Shown here piece by piece: positions 31,606 through 40,632 of a stretch of DNA of 64,000 nucleotides. Origin of the DNA: Caldichromatium japonicum (GTDB lineage: Bacteria; Pseudomonadota; Gammaproteobacteria; Chromatiales; Chromatiaceae); the NCBI RefSeq assembly GCF_011290485.1, contig NZ_CP048029.1, positions 248,001 to 312,000 of the forward strand. Reading direction: 5' to 3'. A program made the translations under genes and the position numbers. Numbering within the stretch: the stretch's first letter is position 1; every line of letters starts with the position of its first letter. Below the pieces are notes generated by a model, which saw nothing but the letters and a program-made list of their open reading frames with translations, searched no databases and was not told where the DNA came from.

Positions 31606-32298
31606 CTAGCGCTCGACGCTGGCCAGCGCCCGGCGCATCTCGGCGATGATGGTGTCGTAGCAATGCGGATCCGAATCGCGCCCAAAACCGAAGATCCCAG
31701 AGCCCGAGACAAAGGTATCGGCCCCCGCCGCCTTGATCTCGGCGATGTTCTCGACCTTGACCCCGCCGTCGATCTCCAGGCGGATCTCAAGCCCGGAGTC
31801 ATCGATGATCTCGCGCACCTCGCGCAGCTTGTCGAGCGCCGAGGGGATAAAACTCTGACCGCCGAAGCCGGGGTTCACCGACATCAGGAGGATCATGTCC
31901 AGCTTGTCGAGCACATAGTCCAGATAGACCAAGGGGGTGGCAGGATTGAACACCAGCCCCGCCTTGCAGCCCGAGTCCCGGATCAACTGCAGGGTGCGGT
32001 CGATATGCTCGCTCGCCTCGGGGTGGAAGGTGATATAGGTCGCGCCCGCCTTGGCGAAGTCAGGGATGATGCGATCCACCGGCTTGACCATCAGATGCAC
32101 ATCGATGGGCGCCGTTACCCCATGCTTGCGCAGCGCCTCGCAGACTAAAGGACCGATGGTCAGATTCGGGACATAGTGATTGTCCATGACATCGAAATGG
32201 ACGATGTCGGCGCCGGCAGCCAGGACATTGGCCACCTCCTCGCCGAGTTTGGCGAAGTTTGCCGACAGGATCGAGGGGGCGATGAGATCGGGGAGCAT
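31606..32298 (-). CDS. rpe: Ribulose-phosphate 3-epimerase
   Basis: Interconverts ribulose-5-phosphate and xylulose-5-phosphate in the Calvin and pentose phosphate cycles. The 230-residue TIM barrel has [13 protein letters not shown] at the N-terminus, [25 protein letters not shown] and [14 protein letters not shown] with metal and catalytic residues, and DGGVKVENI. It is the first gene of rpe-gph-trpE, which fits carbon fixation by a phototroph. Confidence 0.95.
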   Translation of the reverse strand: MLPDLIAPSILSANFAKLGEEVANVLAAGADIVHFDVMDNHYVPNLTIGPLVCEALRKHGVTAPIDVHLMVKPVDRIIPDFAKAGATYITFHPEASEHIDRTLQLIRDSGCKAGLVFNPATPLVYLDYVLDKLDMILLMSVNPGFGGQSFIPSALDKLREVREIIDDSGLEIRLEIDGGVKVENIAEIKAAGADTFVSGSGIFGFGRDSDPHCYDTIIAEMRRALASVER

Positions 32299-32434
32299 AA
32301 CGGTCTCCTGCGGATCGAGCCGGGCGGATGGCTTAAGACCCGCCTGATATGGATATCAAAAGTAAAGCCTAAAGGCGGTTAACTCTAACCGATGCGCCGG
32401 TATTTTTCACAGACTTTCCGGCGGTTCTTATAGC

Positions 32435-33013
32435 GTGTCGCTGTGGGAGACTCTCGAGGTGCTCGGCGACCTGGTCAAGGCGGGCAAGATCCGCATGGTG
32501 GGGGTTTCCAACGAGACACCCTGGGGTCTGATGCGCTATCTGGCGCTGGCTGAACAACACAATCTGCCGCGCGTGGTGAGTATTCAAAACCCCTATAACC
32601 TGCTCAACCGCACCTTCGAGATCGGCTTGGCCGAGATCGCCATCCGCGAACAATGCGGGCTCTTGGCCTATTCGCCCTTGGGCTTTGGCGTCCTCTCGGG
32701 AAAGTATCTCAATGGACAACGCCCACCCGGGGCGCGGATCACCCGATTTGAGCGTTTCAGCCGCTATCTCAACGGCGAGGCCGAGCGCGCGACTGCCGAA
32801 TATGTCGCCTTGGCGAGGCTGCATGGGTTAGATCCGGCGCAGATGGCCCTCGCCTGGGTAAACAGCCGCCCCTTTGTCACCTCGACCATCATCGGTGCGA
32901 CCACGCTCGAGCAGCTCAAGAGCAACATCGGCAGCCTGGATCTCAGGCTCGATGATGCGGTGATCGCCGGCATCGAGACGATTCACACCAAACAGCCCAA
33001 TCCGGCGCCTTAG
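32435..33013 (+). pseudogene. Tas-like aldo/keto reductase, C-terminal half only
   Basis: The 192 residues match the C-terminal half of NADP-dependent aldo/keto reductases of the Tas type (normally about 345 residues): LVKAGKIRMVGVSNETPWG, VSIQNPYNLLNRTFEIGLAE, LLAYSPLGFGVLSGKYLNG and GLDPAQMALAWV. The N-terminal half with the catalytic Tyr/Lys and start is absent; about 130 bp upstream is rpe on the other strand. The frame is open a little further upstream but without homology. The gene is a truncated relic, cut by a deletion rather than by the nearby IS. Confidence 0.85.
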
Positions 33014-33179
33014 GGCTGTGCCGCTGGACAGTCGGTGGTGATAGACACCGAGGACAGCGCCCGCGGCGGCGCGGGTGAGGCGGGGGCCAGGGGTGGAACC
33101 CCTCCTGGCGAAGGGCTTAAGGCCCAGCATCTGCCCGCTCGGTCAGGGGTCACCGGGGGGCTGTTCGACGCCTATAGGC
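33014..33179. other. Intergenic stretch rich in hairpins
   Basis: Between the tas and hemerythrin relics. Three inverted repeats are visible: CGGTG/CACCG around 33034-33051, AGGGGT/ACCCCT around 33091-33105, and GGGCTT/AAGGCCC around 33113-33125. No RNA family was recognised and no T-run follows. Confidence 0.3.
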
Positions 33180-33503
33180 CTAGGTCCTGGCCCCCTCTAG
33201 GCGACAGGCCAGATCCTCGTCGAGGATATGTGTGATTAGCCAGCCATTGAGGTATTTCAGTAATTCTTCAGAAAGGTCTTGGCGCAATCCCTTGAGATAT
33301 TGCCAATGTACCTGACTGAGCCAGCCCTCAAATCGTTGATGGATCCCATAATGTCTCTCATAGGCGACAAAGCCCGTGCGCCGCATAAACTCCTCCTCGT
33401 GCTGGAAATGACCCTGGGCATAGTCGAGGAGTTCATCGAGCACCTCGCCGATGATGCTGCGATTGCCGATCAGCTGGGCGGCAGCGAGCTGGTTGATTCT
33501 TGA
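33180..33503 (-). pseudogene. Bacteriohemerythrin, 5' end removed by IS630 copy 2
   Basis: Hemerythrin-like O2-binding four-helix protein. The remaining 107 or so codons carry HFQHEEEFM, HYGIHQRFEGWL and HILDED, which hold five to six of the seven diiron ligands. The first helix with its His is missing. The frame runs straight into the left end of IS630 copy 2 (NQLAAAQL preceded by IS-encoded residues), so insertion removed the start. Intact homologues in microaerophiles and anaerobes sense or carry oxygen. Confidence 0.82.
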
Positions 33504-34217
33504 TAAGAAACACATGCTTTTGAAATTGAGTGAGCTGTCCTGATGTCGTGGGCATGGAAAGACGAGACATGAGATTGCTGCCGTTTGCGGCGCGCGAAGA
33601 GCGGCGGCGTGGCTGGAGGTATGAAGCGATAGGCGCGCAGAGGGGATTGTTGGGCGCAGGGGTGTTCGACATCTGCAAACGCTATGGGCGCGAAGGGGCC
33701 CAAGGGCTCAAGGACGAGAAGCGGGCGCTCTTATGCGCCGGCGATCAAGACGCCCGAGATTCGCATCACGCACCGTCGCGAAGGCCTGTCGGTGATCTCG
33801 ACGCTGACCAACCGCGGCAAGGTGCGTCGGAAGGCGTTCGCGGGGGCGATGAACGCCGACATCCTGATCGACTTCATGAAGCGGCTCGTCAAGGACGCCA
33901 GGGGCAAGAAGATCTTCCTCATCCTCGACAACCTGCGCGTGCATCACACCAAGCCGGTCAAGGCCTGGCTGGCTGCATGCGCCAATCAAATCGAGGCCTC
34001 CTCCCTCCCCCCCTACAGCCCGGCACTGAACCCCAACGAGATGCTCAAGGCCATCATCACCGCGCAGGCGCCCTCCCGCACCAAGGGCGATCTGAAGAAG
34101 GCGACCGTCAGCCACCTGCGCCGCCTTCTCAATTCTCCCCAACGCATCATGCGCTACTTCCAGCATCCCAAGCTCCATGATGCCGCGTAATATAAGTTCA
34201 TTGGTTTCGGATCAATA
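33504..34217 (+). mobile_element. IS630-family element, copy 2 (internally deleted)
   Basis: Left end TAAGAAACACATGC. The right end CATTGGTTTCGGATCAA is followed by TA, the dinucleotide duplicated by this family. The outermost bases of the two ends match imperfectly as an inverted repeat (GAAAC..ATG shared). One deletion of about 340 bp relative to copy 5 joins at the repeat GCGGGCGCT and removes the first catalytic Asp region. It cuts the hemerythrin gene on its left and ends 33 bp before a glycosyltransferase gene on its right. Confidence 0.87.
33684..34190 (+). pseudogene. IS630-family transposase fragment (copy 2)
   Basis: Carries EIRITHRREGLSV, DILIDFMKRLVKDARG, LILDNLRVHHTKPVKAW (second Asp), PYSPALNPNEM (third acidic residue) and the C-terminus. 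The upstream helix-turn-helix portion (MERRDMRLLPFAAREERRRG) is in another frame. The first-Asp block is deleted, so it is inactive. Confidence 0.8.
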
Positions 34218-34250
34218 AAACCAGTAGGCATCCGCTCGCCATCGACCCTC

Positions 34251-35852
34251 ATGGACCTGTCTCACTCCTCTAAGCCGCTGCTGAGACCTCTCAGCCTGGG
34301 CGCAGCCGCGGTGCTTGGGGTGTGGCTGCTGTGGTCGCGTCTGACCGGCCTCGACCAGCTGCTCGTCTGGCACGACGAGGTCTTCAGCGTCGCGCGGGTC
34401 CTGGGCTATGCGGTCGCCGAGATCCAAACAACCCTGTTTTCTGGCAAGCCCTTAACGCCCGAAGAGGTCCTAAGCCTCCAGCACCCCTCACCGGATCACG
34501 GCTGGCGTGAGTCGCTCGCTGCATTTGCCGAACACCCCGAACACGCGCTCCTATATTATCTCCTGGGCAGGCTGGCGGTCGCTCTGCCCGTCGCACCCAT
34601 CCTATCCCTGCGCGGGCTTGCCGCCTGTTTCGGGGTGCTCCTGATCCCTGCGGTCTATGCCCTGATGCGGGCCCTCTTTGGCCGCGGTCCCCTCCCCTGG
34701 ATCGCCGCGGCGCTCGTGGCCTGTTCGCCCCTGCATCTGCTCTATGCCCAGGAGGCGCGCCAATACAGCCTGTGGCTGTTGTTGTTGACGCTCTCATGTC
34801 TGGCACTGGTCAGGGCTTTGCACCACAACCGACTCTGGGATTGGTCACTCTATGCCCTGAGCGCGCTCGCTGGGCTCTATAGCCATCTGCTCTTTGCCGT
34901 CCTGATCGTTGTCCAAGGGGTCTGGGTGCTCAGCATGAGCTGGTCAGGGGGTGGGTTAAGGGATGGGCGGCTCATCACCTTTATTGTGGCCGTTGCTGTA
35001 GCCTCCACCGCCTTTTTGCCCTGGGTTGGGGTACTGATCCTCAACCAGGAGCAGGTTCGCTCCTTTACCGATTGGATGCAGCGGCCGATTGGTATAAATG
35101 AGATCGCTTGCGCTTGGGCCGATCATCTCGCTGCGGCCTTTGTGGACCTGAAGCCCAGCCCAGAGCCGCTCTGGTGGTGGATATTGCTGCCGCTCGGCTG
35201 GATGGCCTGGCGGTTTAGGCACAGCGCGCCCAGACCTGCGGCCTGGTTGATCCTGGGGCTTGCCCTGGCGCATGTTGCTCTGGTCTTGGGCCCAGATCTT
35301 TTATGCGGCGGCAGCCGCTCGCAACATGTGCGCTATGCCTTGCCGTCCATGCTCGCCCTCGAGCTCATGATCGCCTGGTGGATCGGGCAGGCGTTGCAGT
35401 CTGGAGATTTCCAGGTGCGGCGCTGGGGGGCGATCGCCCTGGTCGGTCTGCTGGGTTTGGGGATGGTCTCTCAGGTCCGCATCAAACAGGCCGAGGGCTG
35501 GTCGAACAAGCACTTCAGCGCCCAAAACGCTGCCCTCGCCCAGATCCTCAATGCCGGCGAACGCCCTTTGGTCTTGGCCAGCATCCATGGGGTCAGCGCC
35601 GGCGAACTCATCGCCCTGAGCTATCATCTCGCCTCCCAGGTCCGGCTCTGGGGCGAGCCGCCCGCCGGCGCCCAGCTGCCATCGCTGGCAGGTCATTGGC
35701 CTGTGGTCGTCCTGACCCCTTCGGAACACCTGCGCCTTGCCCTCAGCACCTATCGGCTGCGTCCTCTCGTCGGCACCTGGCAATGGCAGATCGTCGAATC
35801 GCGGTTGAACGATGCGCCGCTGCCCCCTTTGCCCTCCAGAGCTCGTCCATGA
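34251..35852 (+). CDS. Integral membrane glycosyltransferase (GT39/ArnT-like)
   Basis: 533-residue polytopic protein with about a dozen transmembrane helices. The first luminal loop has WHDEVFS, the acidic pair typical of polyprenyl-phosphate-sugar transferases (PMT/ArnT superfamily), and LYAQEARQYSLW is a second conserved loop. It would transfer a sugar from a lipid carrier on the periplasmic face. The stop overlaps the start of the NdvB-like gene as ATGA, so the two are translated together and probably act on one glucan or its carrier. IS630 copy 2 ends 33 bp upstream, so the native promoter was probably displaced. Confidence 0.75.
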   Translation: MDLSHSSKPLLRPLSLGAAAVLGVWLLWSRLTGLDQLLVWHDEVFSVARVLGYAVAEIQTTLFSGKPLTPEEVLSLQHPSPDHGWRESLAAFAEHPEHALLYYLLGRLAVALPVAPILSLRGLAACFGVLLIPAVYALMRALFGRGPLPWIAAALVACSPLHLLYAQEARQYSLWLLLLTLSCLALVRALHHNRLWDWSLYALSALAGLYSHLLFAVLIVVQGVWVLSMSWSGGGLRDGRLITFIVAVAVASTAFLPWVGVLILNQEQVRSFTDWMQRPIGINEIACAWADHLAAAFVDLKPSPEPLWWWILLPLGWMAWRFRHSAPRPAAWLILGLALAHVALVLGPDLLCGGSRSQHVRYALPSMLALELMIAWWIGQALQSGDFQVRRWGAIALVGLLGLGMVSQVRIKQAEGWSNKHFSAQNAALAQILNAGERPLVLASIHGVSAGELIALSYHLASQVRLWGEPPAGAQLPSLAGHWPVVVLTPSEHLRLALSTYRLRPLVGTWQWQIVESRLNDAPLPPLPSRARP

Positions 35853-38491
35853 ACCGCCTCGCCGATCTCATCATTCCCCTCTTGATCGCTGCGCTCACCG
35901 TTTCTGCCTGGTGGATACTCAATCGGCCCAAGGAGGAACCCCCTTGGCCGACGCGCATCCAGGGATTCGCCTTCTCGCCGATGCGCTCAGGTCAGAACCC
36001 AACCTTGAGACGCTATCCGACACTCGAGGAGATTGATGCGGACCTCGCCCTGCTCGAGGGGCGCGCCCATGCGGTGCGTTCATACAGCGTCGATGGCCCG
36101 CTTGCCGAGATCCCCCGCCTGGCCGCGCAACATCGACTCAATGTGACGCTCGGCGCCTGGATCGGCCCCGAGCGCAAGGCCAATGACTCCGAGCTTGCGC
36201 GTCTGCTCCAGGTACTGGCGCGCGGCTATCGCAATGTAGTGCGGGTGATGGTGGGTAATGAGGCGATCCTCAGGCGCGATGTCAGGGTCGATGAGCTGAT
36301 CAATTATCTCGAACGCATCCGGCGCCTGACCCAGATCCCGGTAAGCACCGCTGAGCCCTGGCATGTCTGGCTCAAACACCCAGAGCTCGTCGAGCACGTG
36401 GACTTTATCACCCTGCACCTCCTGCCTTACTGGGAGGGGATCCCCTTCGAGCAGGCGGTGGATTATGCGATCAATCGCTACAACCAGGTCAAGACGGCCT
36501 ATCCAGACAAACCTATCATCATCGGTGAGGTCGGCTGGCCGAGCAACGGGCGGCGCAACCGTGGAGCAGAACCCTCCCTTGCCAATCAGACACGTTTCCT
36601 GCGCCGCTTTTTGGCCATCGCCGAATCCGAGGGCTATGTCTATTACCTCATGGAGGCTTTCGATCAGCCCTGGAAGGTCAAGACCGAAGGCGCAGCAGGG
36701 ACCTATTGGGGGGTCTATGACGTCAACCGCCGGCCCAAGTTCGTCTTCACCGAGCCTGTGGTGCGCATCCCACAATGGCGCGAGCTCGCGGGCCTGTCGG
36801 TGGTTATAGGGGTGTTGCTTTTGACCCTGCTCTATCGCGATAGCGAGACCCTATCCAAGAGCGGCAAGGGGTTCTTGGCCCTGATCACCTATGCCATCTC
36901 GACCGCCGCCGTCTTGATCGTCTATGACTACACGCGCCAATACATGACTCCGGCCACGACCCTGGTCGGGGTCTTGCTCCTGTTCGGCGGAGTAGGGGTG
37001 CTGGTCCTCCTCATGGCCGAGGCGCATGAATGGGCCGAGGCCCTGTGGCTGCGCCGCTGGCGCCGGCCCTTTCCCCTGCGCCTGGTGCCAGATGAGGCAC
37101 TGCCTTTCGTCTCCATCCATCTCCCCGCCTATAACGAGCCGCCCGAGATGCTGAAAGAGACCCTGGATGGGCTCGCCTCGCTCGACTATCCGGCTTTCGA
37201 GGTCCTGGTGATCGATAACAACACCCAAGACCCCGCGGTATGGGAGCCGGTTAGGGACTATTGCGCGCGTCTTGGGCCGCGCTTTCGGTTCTTTCATGTC
37301 GTGCCCCTGTCCGGTTACAAGGCGGGGGCGCTCAACTTTGCCCTGCGTCACACCGACCCAGACGCCAAGGTCGTGGCCGTGATCGATGCCGACTATATCG
37401 TCCGCCCGCAGTGGCTGCGACACCTGGCACCTGCTTTCGCCGATCCCAAGATCGCCATCGTCCAGGCCCCCCAGGACTATCGCGATGGTGGACAGAGCGC
37501 CTTCAAGGCCATGTGTCTGGCCGAATATCGTGGATTCTTCCATATCGGGATGATCACCCGTAACGAGCGCAATGCCATCATCCAACACGGGACCATGACC
37601 ATGATCCGCCGCCAGGTCCTGGAGTCGCTCGGCGGTTGGGCCGAGTGGTGTATCACCGAGGATGCAGAGCTGGGACTCAGGGTCTTTGCCGCCGGCTACC
37701 AGGCGCTCTATATCCCCTGCACCTATGGTCAGGGGTTGATGCCGGATACCTTTGCCGATTTCTGCAAACAGCGTTATCGTTGGGCCTATGGCGCGGTGCG
37801 CATCCTCATCCAGCACCGCCACGCCATCTTGGGTCTGCGCAAGAGCCGCCTGACCCTCGGTCAGCGCTATCATTTCATCGTCGGCTGGCTGTCCTGGTTT
37901 GCCGACAGCTTTAATCTCTTATTCAACCTGCTGGCCCTCGGTTGGTCGGTGGCCATGGCCCTTGCCCCCAAGACCGTGTCCCCCCCTTATCTCAGCGTTG
38001 CCCTCGTCCCCTTGGTGTTATTCGGCTTTAAGCTGATCAAGACCCTGGTGCTCTACCGGCGTCGCGTCACTGCCAGCTTGCGCCAAAGCATCGCTGCGGG
38101 TCTTGCGGGCCTTGCCCTCTCCCATACCATCGCTCGCGCCATCCTCGCCGGCCTGTTCACTCAGCGCCTCGGGTTCTTTCGCACGCCCAAGCTCGCCCAG
38201 GCGTCGGCGCTGATCCGCGCCCTGATGGATGTGCGTGAGGAGGCACTTTTGGTCTGCGCCTTTATGCTTGCCGCCTATGCGGTCATGCAGCGCGAGGACG
38301 CCTTTATGCTCGATGTGCAAGTCTGGACCTTGGTGCTTCTCGCGCAATCGATCCCCTATCTCGCCAGCGTCTTGGTCTCGCTGATCAGCGCCTGGACGCA
38401 CCTGCCAGCAGTGCTTGTTGGCCCTATGTCTGAGATGGCATGCGGCGAGGCAACAACCGCCAAACAGCCGGTATTGCGTCAGGGTCTCTGA
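35849..38491 (+). CDS. NdvB-like beta-glucan synthase (GH17-GT2 fusion)
   Basis: 880 residues starting at the ATG that overlaps the previous stop. An N-terminal membrane anchor (about 5-25) leads to a GH17 domain (about 35-310) with acid/base Glu in MVGNEAILR and nucleophile Glu in IIGEVGWPSNG. Then come transmembrane helices and a processive GT2 domain: SIHLPAYNEPPEM, VIDADYIV, WCITEDAELGLR and QRYRWAYG. More helices follow. This is the architecture of Pseudomonas and Bradyrhizobium NdvB-type enzymes that make beta-1,3-linked periplasmic glucans. All catalytic motifs are present. A similar role, possibly with further decoration by the coupled membrane glycosyltransferase, is inferred. Confidence 0.85.
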   Translation: MNRLADLIIPLLIAALTVSAWWILNRPKEEPPWPTRIQGFAFSPMRSGQNPTLRRYPTLEEIDADLALLEGRAHAVRSYSVDGPLAEIPRLAAQHRLNVTLGAWIGPERKANDSELARLLQVLARGYRNVVRVMVGNEAILRRDVRVDELINYLERIRRLTQIPVSTAEPWHVWLKHPELVEHVDFITLHLLPYWEGIPFEQAVDYAINRYNQVKTAYPDKPIIIGEVGWPSNGRRNRGAEPSLANQTRFLRRFLAIAESEGYVYYLMEAFDQPWKVKTEGAAGTYWGVYDVNRRPKFVFTEPVVRIPQWRELAGLSVVIGVLLLTLLYRDSETLSKSGKGFLALITYAISTAAVLIVYDYTRQYMTPATTLVGVLLLFGGVGVLVLLMAEAHEWAEALWLRRWRRPFPLRLVPDEALPFVSIHLPAYNEPPEMLKETLDGLASLDYPAFEVLVIDNNTQDPAVWEPVRDYCARLGPRFRFFHVVPLSGYKAGALNFALRHTDPDAKVVAVIDADYIVRPQWLRHLAPAFADPKIAIVQAPQDYRDGGQSAFKAMCLAEYRGFFHIGMITRNERNAIIQHGTMTMIRRQVLESLGGWAEWCITEDAELGLRVFAAGYQALYIPCTYGQGLMPDTFADFCKQRYRWAYGAVRILIQHRHAILGLRKSRLTLGQRYHFIVGWLSWFADSFNLLFNLLALGWSVAMALAPKTVSPPYLSVALVPLVLFGFKLIKTLVLYRRRVTASLRQSIAAGLAGLALSHTIARAILAGLFTQRLGFFRTPKLAQASALIRALMDVREEALLVCAFMLAAYAVMQREDAFMLDVQVWTLVLLAQSIPYLASVLVSLISAWTHLPAVLVGPMSEMACGEATTAKQPVLRQGL

Positions 38492-38624
38492 GTTTTACAC
38501 GATCTGCTAGAAAAGCGCCTTTTTTGGGGTTTACCCCTCTAGGGTTTTCCCTTAGACTCAGATCTCCCTTTAATCAGAAGGGGGCTCGTTGCTCTTTGAC
38601 GCAACTAAAATCCCCTTTGGAAAC

Positions 38625-38631
38625 AGGAGGT
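38625..38631 (+). promoter_or_regulatory. Strong Shine-Dalgarno site of rlpA
   Basis: AGGAGGT, a full match to the anti-SD, lies 7 bases before the rlpA ATG and fixes that start. Confidence 0.8.
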
Positions 38632-38638
38632 TGGCTAC

Positions 38639-39031
38639 ATGAAGAAGGCGCTTTTGACTGCTGGATTGCTGACCGGCATCATGCCACTGGTCACTAATAG
38701 CGCAGAAATAAGCGAATCTGGTCATGTCCAACAGGGCATCGCCTCGGTCTATCACGACAAGTTCCACGGGCGCCGCACCGCAAGCGGTCAGCCATACAAC
38801 AAAAACCAACTCAGTGCCGCACACAAAACATTACCGCTCGGCAGCCGGATCCAGGTCACGGACACCAAGACAGGGCGCAGCGTCGTTGTGCGGATCAATG
38901 ACCGCGGCCCTTTTGTGAGAGGTCGCATCCTCGACCTCTCCAAACAGGCTGCTCGTGAACTTGGCATCGTTGAACGCGGTACCGCCCGGGTCGCCGTTAA
39001 GGTCTTGACCATGCGCGACAAGGACGGCTGA
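38639..39031 (+). CDS. rlpA: RlpA-like septal lytic transglycosylase (short form)
   Basis: 130 residues with a signal peptide ending near TNSAE and a single double-psi beta-barrel domain: GIASVYHDKFHGRRTASG, LPLGSRIQVT and VRINDRGPFVRGRILDLS, which holds the catalytic Asp. RlpA cleaves glycan strands lacking stem peptides, at the septum. This protein lacks both the SPOR domain and a lipobox Cys, so it is a minimal, probably soluble periplasmic form. Confidence 0.85.
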   Translation: MKKALLTAGLLTGIMPLVTNSAEISESGHVQQGIASVYHDKFHGRRTASGQPYNKNQLSAAHKTLPLGSRIQVTDTKTGRSVVVRINDRGPFVRGRILDLSKQAARELGIVERGTARVAVKVLTMRDKDG

Positions 39032-39102
39032 TCGACAACCTTTACCGGGGCATGCACCGCCGTGCCCCGCCGTCCTCCCCCATCTCATCTGCCCATTACC
39101 CG

Positions 39103-39571
39103 TTACTCCCACCGAAACAGACGCACCGCCACTGCCAAAAACACCGCAGCGAAGGTCAAGAGGATTATGACCTAGGGCCAAACCTCGATAAATCCTGCCC
39201 CATCGAGCATCACCGCCCGCGCCGCATTGACCAGATGAGTCAATGGCAAAAGCTGGGCGAACCCCTGAGCGATGGGATTGGCGCCCTCTAGGGAGAACCA
39301 CACCCCTGAAAAGAGAAGCATCGGCCAAGAGATCAGGTTTAAAAGCCCATCGGCAAGCTCCTCGTTGCGCAGCCTTGCGGCGACGATGAGCCCTAGGATG
39401 ATCAGACAGAGCGCACTCGCTGTATAGACCAGCCCGAGCACCCAATAGGCGCCTTGCATCGGGACGGCGAGCAACCCATCGGCGAGGGCATAGACGATGG
39501 TATTGACGGCGAGCACCACCAACAGGCGCGACAGGACCTGGGCCAGCAAAAACTCGATGGGAGTTATTGAT
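39103..39571 (-). pseudogene. ABC-2 type transporter permease, cut by IS630 and by an in-frame TAG
   Basis: The C-terminal part of an ABC-2 permease with several hydrophobic helices (LVVLAVNTIVYALADGLLA, WPMLLFSGVWFSLEGANPI, LPLTHLVNAARAV). The 5' part is replaced by the left end of IS630 copy 3. The frame has a TAG at 39174-39172 after FIEVWP, but continues in the same frame with VIILLTFAAVFLAVAVRLFRWE to a TAA at 39105-39103. That continuation is a typical last helix and basic end of such permeases, so the TAG is a nonsense mutation. The ATPase partner is not in the window. Confidence 0.8.
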
Positions 39572-39904
39572 TAAGAAACACATGCTTTTGAAATTGAGTG
39601 AGCTGTCCAGATGTCGTGGGCATGGAAAGACGAGACATGAGATTGCTGTCGTTTGCGGCGCGCGAAGAGCGGCGGCGTGGCTGGACGTATGAAGCGATAG
39701 GCGCGCAGAGGGGATTGTTGGGCGCAGGGGTGTTCGACATCTGCAAAGGCTATGGGCGCGAAGGGGCCCAAGGGCAAGGGGGGTGGGTGCAAGGTGGGCG
39801 AGAAGCGGGCGCTGTTGGCGGGCAAGACGCCCGAGATTCGCGTCACGCACCGTCGCGAAGGCCTGTCGGTGATCTCGACGGTGACCAACCGCGGCAAGGT
39901 GCGT
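39572..39904 (+). mobile_element. IS630-family element, left half (copy 3)
   Basis: Starts TAAGAAACACATGC and keeps the helix-turn-helix segment of the transposase (MERRDMRLLSFAAREERRRG, YEAIGAQRGLL). It has the same internal joint at GGCGG as copy 1, so the two derive from one deleted ancestor. Homology stops at GGCAAGGTGCGT. The complementary right half resumes at 42674, so this looks like one element split by the 39905-42673 island. Confidence 0.82.
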
Positions 39905-39906
39905 AG
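39598..39906 (+). pseudogene. IS630 transposase N-terminal fragment (copy 3)
   Basis: About 100 codons covering the winged-helix DNA-binding part and a scrambled remainder in alternate frames. It holds no catalytic residues. Confidence 0.65.
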
Positions 39907-40042
39907 GGTGGTGAATCTGGAGCGGTTGACGTTCATTACCCACCACATCCGTGACGGCATTGAGAACCCCGTCTATTCGGTGTCGCCCATCGTGCAGCCG
40001 AAGTCTGAGCGTATCGTTAAGGGGGCGTTATGGCCGTGGTGA
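39905..40042 (+). pseudogene. 3' end of an unknown gene at the island edge
   Basis: The frame entering from the IS half reads VVNLERLTFITHHIRDGIENPVYSVSPI and ends GALWPW at a TGA (40040-40042). It overlaps the next ORF by 13 bp, as in tightly packed phage or plasmid genes. The product is not recognised, and its 5' part is absent. Confidence 0.35.
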
Positions 40043-40416
40043 CCGCATATGAGCCGTTCGACGAGGAAGTCCGCTTCTTCCTGGAGCGGCTGGCGTGGTT
40101 TGATTTCGTCGCCGAGGAGAATATCCCGGCCTGGGATGACTGGGCCTGGGCGGTGGTCGATCACGAGGTGCTATTGGCGCGCTCGGCGCTGGAGTTTTTG
40201 CGCGACCGCCTGGATGCGCAGGCGCTGGCGATGATGGCAGCGGCGGATGCGCAGTTTCGCGCGCATCCAAAGGCGTTCGATCGCATGTTCCGCGCAGCGA
40301 TTGGCTGGACGCATGTCGCCAATACGCTGACCCGCTGGGTGGTCGACGAGGCCACCGGCAAGCCGCCCGCGATCCCGCCGTCTCACTGGTGGTGGCGGTT
40401 GCCGAAGGCGTGGTAG
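40030..40416 (+). CDS. Hypothetical protein of the island
   Basis: 128 residues, acidic and rich in aromatic and Ala residues (EPFDEEVRFFLERLAWFDF, WDDWAWAVVDHEVLLARSAL). It appears helical and soluble, with no signal peptide or known motif. It overlaps the preceding frame by 13 bp and converges on the zinc-ribbon gene with a 34-bp overlap. Compact overlapping packing suggests a phage or integrative-element origin. Function unknown. Confidence 0.5.
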   Translation: MAVVTAYEPFDEEVRFFLERLAWFDFVAEENIPAWDDWAWAVVDHEVLLARSALEFLRDRLDAQALAMMAAADAQFRAHPKAFDRMFRAAIGWTHVANTLTRWVVDEATGKPPAIPPSHWWWRLPKAW

Positions 40417-40592
40417 CGCTCCCAGTCGTCGCGGCAGTTTGCGTCGCACCAGCGCAGGCCGTCCTTGAGCGGCTCGCCACAGTTAAGGCAGAACCCGGTG
40501 GGGCACGGCCCGCTGGGTTTTTTTGCGCCTTGAATGGCCGCAGCGAGCAGCAAGTCGATGGCGGCCTGGGCGCGGTCGGCATCATCGGCCAT
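40383..40592 (-). CDS. Small zinc-ribbon protein (phage type)
   Basis: 69 residues. The core CLNCGEPLKDGLRWCDANC followed by RDDWERY is a CxxC...CxxxC treble-clef/zinc-ribbon pattern typical of small phage and DUF2116-like proteins. The N-terminal 17 codons lie in the 52-bp direct repeat 40563-40614, a second copy of which is at 42548-42599. There it is preceded by a reading frame whose stop would overlap this start, so the gene originally followed that frame. Role unknown; probably nucleic-acid or protein binding. Confidence 0.6.
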   Translation of the reverse strand: MADDADRAQAAIDLLLAAAIQGAKKPSGPCPTGFCLNCGEPLKDGLRWCDANCRDDWERYHAFGNRHHQ

Positions 40593-40614
40593 GCATCACC
40601 TCGTCCCAAGCGCG
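40563..40614. repeat. 52-bp direct repeat, left copy, bracketing the R-M module
   Basis: Identical to 42548-42599 except for one base (A versus G at position 32 of the repeat). It contains the start of the zinc-ribbon gene on the - strand. The two copies enclose exactly the restriction-modification genes plus short flanks (40615-42547). Confidence 0.85.
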
Positions 40615-40632
40615 TTATGGTTTCAGCTGGTA

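Noticed and set aside
30979..32148. 389-codon open frame opposite gph and rpe
   Set aside because: It spans two intact genes of a conserved operon and shows no family motif.
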